DNA from: Mycolicibacterium mageritense | Lineage (GTDB): Bacteria > Actinomycetota > Actinomycetes > Mycobacteriales > Mycobacteriaceae | Assembly (NCBI RefSeq): GCF_010727475.1 | Contig: NZ_AP022567.1 | Coordinates: 1,302,001 to 1,366,000, forward strand | Direction: 5' to 3' | Length of the DNA stretch: 64,000 bases | In this document: piece after piece, positions 59,229-64,000 of the stretch | Numbering within the stretch: the stretch's first letter is position 1 | How the letters are laid out: each line of letters begins with the position of its first letter | Translations under genes and position numbers: made by a program | The notes under the pieces: model-generated | Seen by the model: the letters and a program-made list of their open reading frames with translations, nothing else | The model's database searches: none | Told to the model about the DNA's origin: nothing

Positions 59229-60574
59229 GTCGCGGCGCTCTCCCAGCTCTTCTGTGCGTTCTCCAGGGATTGTTCCACGGTCTGGGTACCCGTGATGGCG
59301 AGCGCGAGCTGGTCGACCAGATCCTGCAACAGTTTCGGGGCACCCTTCGCCTTGGGCCAGACCAGTGGATCGCCGCCAAGGCCTTCCCGGATGGGTGCGA
59401 TGGCCTTGGTGACGACCTTGGCGTATCCGTCCGAGTTGAGCACGTCGCCGCGCACCGGGTCGATACCGGCGCCGGCCGTCGAGGACACCTTGAGGTTCTG
59501 CGGGGTGGCGGTCGCCCAGTTGAGGAACGCCGCCGCGGCGTCCTGATGCTTGGAGGCCGTCGAGATGCCGAGCCCGAAACCGGCGTCCAGCGCGGCCCGC
59601 GGTGTGGTGTTGGAGCCGCCCACCGGCAGCGATACCGCACCCCACCGGCCGGCGATCTTGGAGGCCGACGGATCTTCGGCGCGCAGCGCCATATCGGTCC
59701 AGGTGTCCAGGAGTGCGCCCTGTCCGGTGAGGAAGGCGGTGTTGGCCTGGTCGAAGCCGATCTGCAACGGGGTGGGCAGCGCCACCGGCGCGACGTCGAC
59801 GAGGTGCTTGAGCGCGGCGATCGACGCATCCGAGGTCAGCGTGGGTTTCCCGCTGCCGTCGACCAATTCGCCGCCGTAACCGGTGAGTCGGTTGATGTAG
59901 GAGCAGCCGAGGATCATCGGAACCTGCTGACCGGACACGATGGCGCCGTACGCCGCACCGCGCGAGTCCTTGGTGATCTTGGCGGCGATCGTGTCGTAGT
60001 CGTCCCAGGTTCTGGGTGGTTCGAGCTTGTGCCGTTCCAGCAGTTCGGCGTTGTAGAACAAGATGTGTACGTCACCGTCGTAGGGCAGGCCGTATCGCTT
60101 GCCGTCCAGCAGCGTATAGGGGTCGTAAATGGACTTCAGGTAGCCGTCCACCCCGATCGCGGACTTGTTCGTGTCGATCCAGTCCGAGAGATCCACCAGA
60201 GCGCCCGCATCGACGAGGTCGCCGAGACCGAAGTAGAAGTAGTCGAACACGTCGAATTCGCCTGTCCCGCTCTGCACATCGAGGATCTGCTTGCTGGTCA
60301 GCTGGTCATACGGTGCCGCCGTGACCTCGAGCGTGCCGCCGGTCGCCTGCTGCCACGCCGGTGCCAGCACATCGCGGAAGGACGTCACGTGCGGTTGGTT
60401 GACCAGCAACTTGACTGTCACGCCGTCGAATTTGCCGGACACCGCCGTATTCGAAGCCAATGCGTTACCGCCGCCGGATGAGCCACAGGCGGCCAGGTCT
60501 GGGCCTAGAAGTGCCGCTCCTCCGGCGAGTCCGAACAGTTGCAACGCACGACGGCGCGAGAGAGCGGAAGACAT
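59225..60574 (-). CDS. Extracellular solute-binding lipoprotein of the ABC importer
   Basis: A 449-residue family 1 solute-binding protein from the ATG at 60574. The leader SRRRALQLFGLAGGAALLG has a twin-arginine motif and ends in a lipobox (LAAC), so it is probably a Tat-exported lipoprotein. The mature protein has the usual pattern VTVKLLVNQPHVTSFRDVL...FDVFDYFYFGLGDLVDAG and LPYDGDVHILFYNAELLERH. Ligand unknown; sugar or sugar-phosphate is likely from the partners. First gene of the operon. Confidence 0.92.
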   Translation of the reverse strand: MSSALSRRRALQLFGLAGGAALLGPDLAACGSSGGGNALASNTAVSGKFDGVTVKLLVNQPHVTSFRDVLAPAWQQATGGTLEVTAAPYDQLTSKQILDVQSGTGEFDVFDYFYFGLGDLVDAGALVDLSDWIDTNKSAIGVDGYLKSIYDPYTLLDGKRYGLPYDGDVHILFYNAELLERHKLEPPRTWDDYDTIAAKITKDSRGAAYGAIVSGQQVPMILGCSYINRLTGYGGELVDGSGKPTLTSDASIAALKHLVDVAPVALPTPLQIGFDQANTAFLTGQGALLDTWTDMALRAEDPSASKIAGRWGAVSLPVGGSNTTPRAALDAGFGLGISTASKHQDAAAAFLNWATATPQNLKVSSTAGAGIDPVRGDVLNSDGYAKVVTKAIAPIREGLGGDPLVWPKAKGAPKLLQDLVDQLALAITGTQTVEQSLENAQKSWESAAT

Positions 60575-60709
60575 CACGCGGCATGACAGTAGGAAAAAGA
60601 CCGGGATCCGCACGAGGGAAAAACTCACGGCGATCTTGAGCAACCGACCGGGCCCCGGAATCTTCGGCGGTTGACACCCCAACCGGCCATGCCGACGGCG
60701 CCCGTCGAA

Positions 60710-61570
60710 CTACCGCTGGTAGTGCGGAGCCTGCCTGCCGTTGCGCGCGGGCGGCGGCATGCGGCGGATCGAGTCGGAACGGCCGGGTTCCTGACGCTGC
60801 TGGATGTACCGGTTGACGTCGTTGCGTCCCGGCGGCGCGTCCGCGCGTCCGGGCGGTAGCTCGCGACGACCGGCCGGGGCGGCTGCCAGCGGACGGCTCG
60901 GCGAACCCGCGCGGCGCGCCAGCGCGGCCTGGCTGGCCGGACCGCCGGGAGCACCGTTCTGCGGGACTGGCGGCAGCACGCGCAGCAGGTCGTTGAACTG
61001 CCGCACGGTGCGCAGCCCTTCGTCCCACTGGGCCCGTGTGCTCGTGACCGGCATGCTGACCAGCGTCCAGTTCTGCTCGTTCCACATGATCTCGGCACAG
61101 TCCGGCGCAGTGTGCGCGAACGTCACCATGCGGCGGTCACACGCACGGCGCGCGGCATCGAGGTTGGTGGAGTACACCATCCGCGGGCCGATCGCACCGA
61201 GCAGCCAGACATCGTTCTCGCGCGGCTCCTTGATGCCCTTGAGCCGGAGGTCGACGACGACGTTCGTGCCGACCTTGCGGTGCAGCGCGATCACGGTTGC
61301 GACCTCGTCGATGTCGAAGATGAACACCGCCTCGCCACGAATCTGGCCGAGCACGACGTTCTTGGCCGTGACGTCGCCGACAGTCGACATGACCCCGCGC
61401 TTCCAGCGCTTGAGGATCTCGTCCGACTCGTGCTCGTAGTCGAAGCCGTGCGACTTCGCCCACGATTTGCGGCGCCGTCCCAACCCACGCCGACGATCAA
61501 TGTCGACATACAGCAGCACCGCCGCACCCACGAAACAGAGTGCGGACAGCGTGAACCAGAGCGGGACCAT
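60710..61570 (-). CDS. ttfA: TtfA-like trehalose monomycolate transport factor (Rv0383c-like)
   Basis: A 286-residue protein with one N-terminal membrane helix (about 3-24), a cytoplasmic folded domain (about 30-205) and a disordered Arg/Pro/Gln-rich tail. It equals Rv0383c, shown in mycobacteria to be TtfA, an essential partner of the MmpL3 exporter for trehalose monomycolate at the growing pole. Its place just downstream of clpB agrees. The tail (after about 210) is low-complexity. Confidence 0.85.
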   Translation of the reverse strand: MVPLWFTLSALCFVGAAVLLYVDIDRRRGLGRRRKSWAKSHGFDYEHESDEILKRWKRGVMSTVGDVTAKNVVLGQIRGEAVFIFDIDEVATVIALHRKVGTNVVVDLRLKGIKEPRENDVWLLGAIGPRMVYSTNLDAARRACDRRMVTFAHTAPDCAEIMWNEQNWTLVSMPVTSTRAQWDEGLRTVRQFNDLLRVLPPVPQNGAPGGPASQAALARRAGSPSRPLAAAPAGRRELPPGRADAPPGRNDVNRYIQQRQEPGRSDSIRRMPPPARNGRQAPHYQR

Positions 61571-61651
61571 CGGGCATAGCCTACTTGTTAGTAGGCCGGT
61601 TGCTCGAACTCTATGAGGTCACAACCCGATTACTTGCGGTTTCTCTGATGC

Positions 61652-61708
61652 CGAATGGCCACTTGTTGCACAGGTTCACCAAAAAACCGTGCAGCAAGTG
61701 GCCACTCG
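61652..61708. terminator. Long hairpin between clpB and ttfA
   Basis: TGGCCACTTGTTGCAC (61656-61671) pairs with GTGCAGCAAGTGGCCA (61689-61704) with one G-U type mismatch, plus outer CG pairs and an inner GGTT/AACC. It begins 10 bp beyond the clpB stop on the minus strand and likely ends that transcript. No U-tract. Confidence 0.55.
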
Positions 61709-61717
61709 AACGGCGAA

Positions 61718-64000
<2,283 letters not shown>

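Overview
The window is high-GC actinobacterial DNA from a fast-growing Mycobacterium (Mycolicibacterium), very probably M. smegmatis or a close relative. Supporting evidence is GTG/TTG starts, 4-bp GTGA/ATGA gene overlaps, gene order matching blocks of the M. tuberculosis chromosome, a DUF429-RelA/SpoT fusion like the M. smegmatis enzyme MS_RHII-RSD, and a TtfA gene next to clpB. Names and synteny come from memory of mycobacterial genomes; no database search was run.

Block 1 (about 3.3-24.5 kb) is a purine-biosynthesis neighbourhood ordered like Rv0788-Rv0772: purQ-purS, a metallo-beta-lactamase-fold gene, an FAD dehydrogenase, purC-ptrB, purB-cyp126, a TetR/permease pair, an exported esterase and purD. 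Between and around these lie a DUF429-(p)ppGpp synthetase divergent from purB, a solitary AbiEi-like/DUF559 protein, and transporters. The left edge (1-3.25 kb) does not belong to that block: it holds the N-terminal 447 codons of a mycobacteriophage-type endolysin (C39-like peptidase plus GH19) and a multispanning membrane protein, which share an upstream inverted repeat.

At about 24.5-26.2 kb the two blocks meet. A 73-residue fragment of a CYP125-like P450 is cut off and followed directly by an intact P450 and its ferredoxin. Block 2 (about 26.9-64 kb) follows Rv0356c-Rv0384c: thioesterase-purA, Rv0358-like, the Rip2-like site-2 protease, fba, a DedA protein, XdhC, a GH76 protein, a TrmH-type methylase, a lipoprotein, ttfA and clpB (5' end outside the window).

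Block 2 carries several accessory systems. A TetR-controlled operon (38.4-45.4 kb) encodes an SDR without the usual Tyr, an ADP-forming acyl-CoA synthetase, an acyl-CoA dehydrogenase, an enoyl-CoA hydratase, an MFS carrier and a Nudix hydrolase; it looks like a catabolic route for an unidentified carboxylic acid. A GntR-controlled set (46.6-51.4 kb) combines an NCS1 permease, the regulator, a cyclic amidohydrolase and ureidoglycine aminohydrolase, with matching GGGATCCC-centred operators; it fits allantoin use. There are also a furA-katG pair and a four-gene ABC importer.

Most genes are packed with under 100 bp between them and no gene-free stretch exceeds 300 bp. At least six long imperfect hairpins fill short gaps at gene ends, mainly convergent ones. 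I saw no rRNA, tRNA, CRISPR array, insertion sequence or replication origin.
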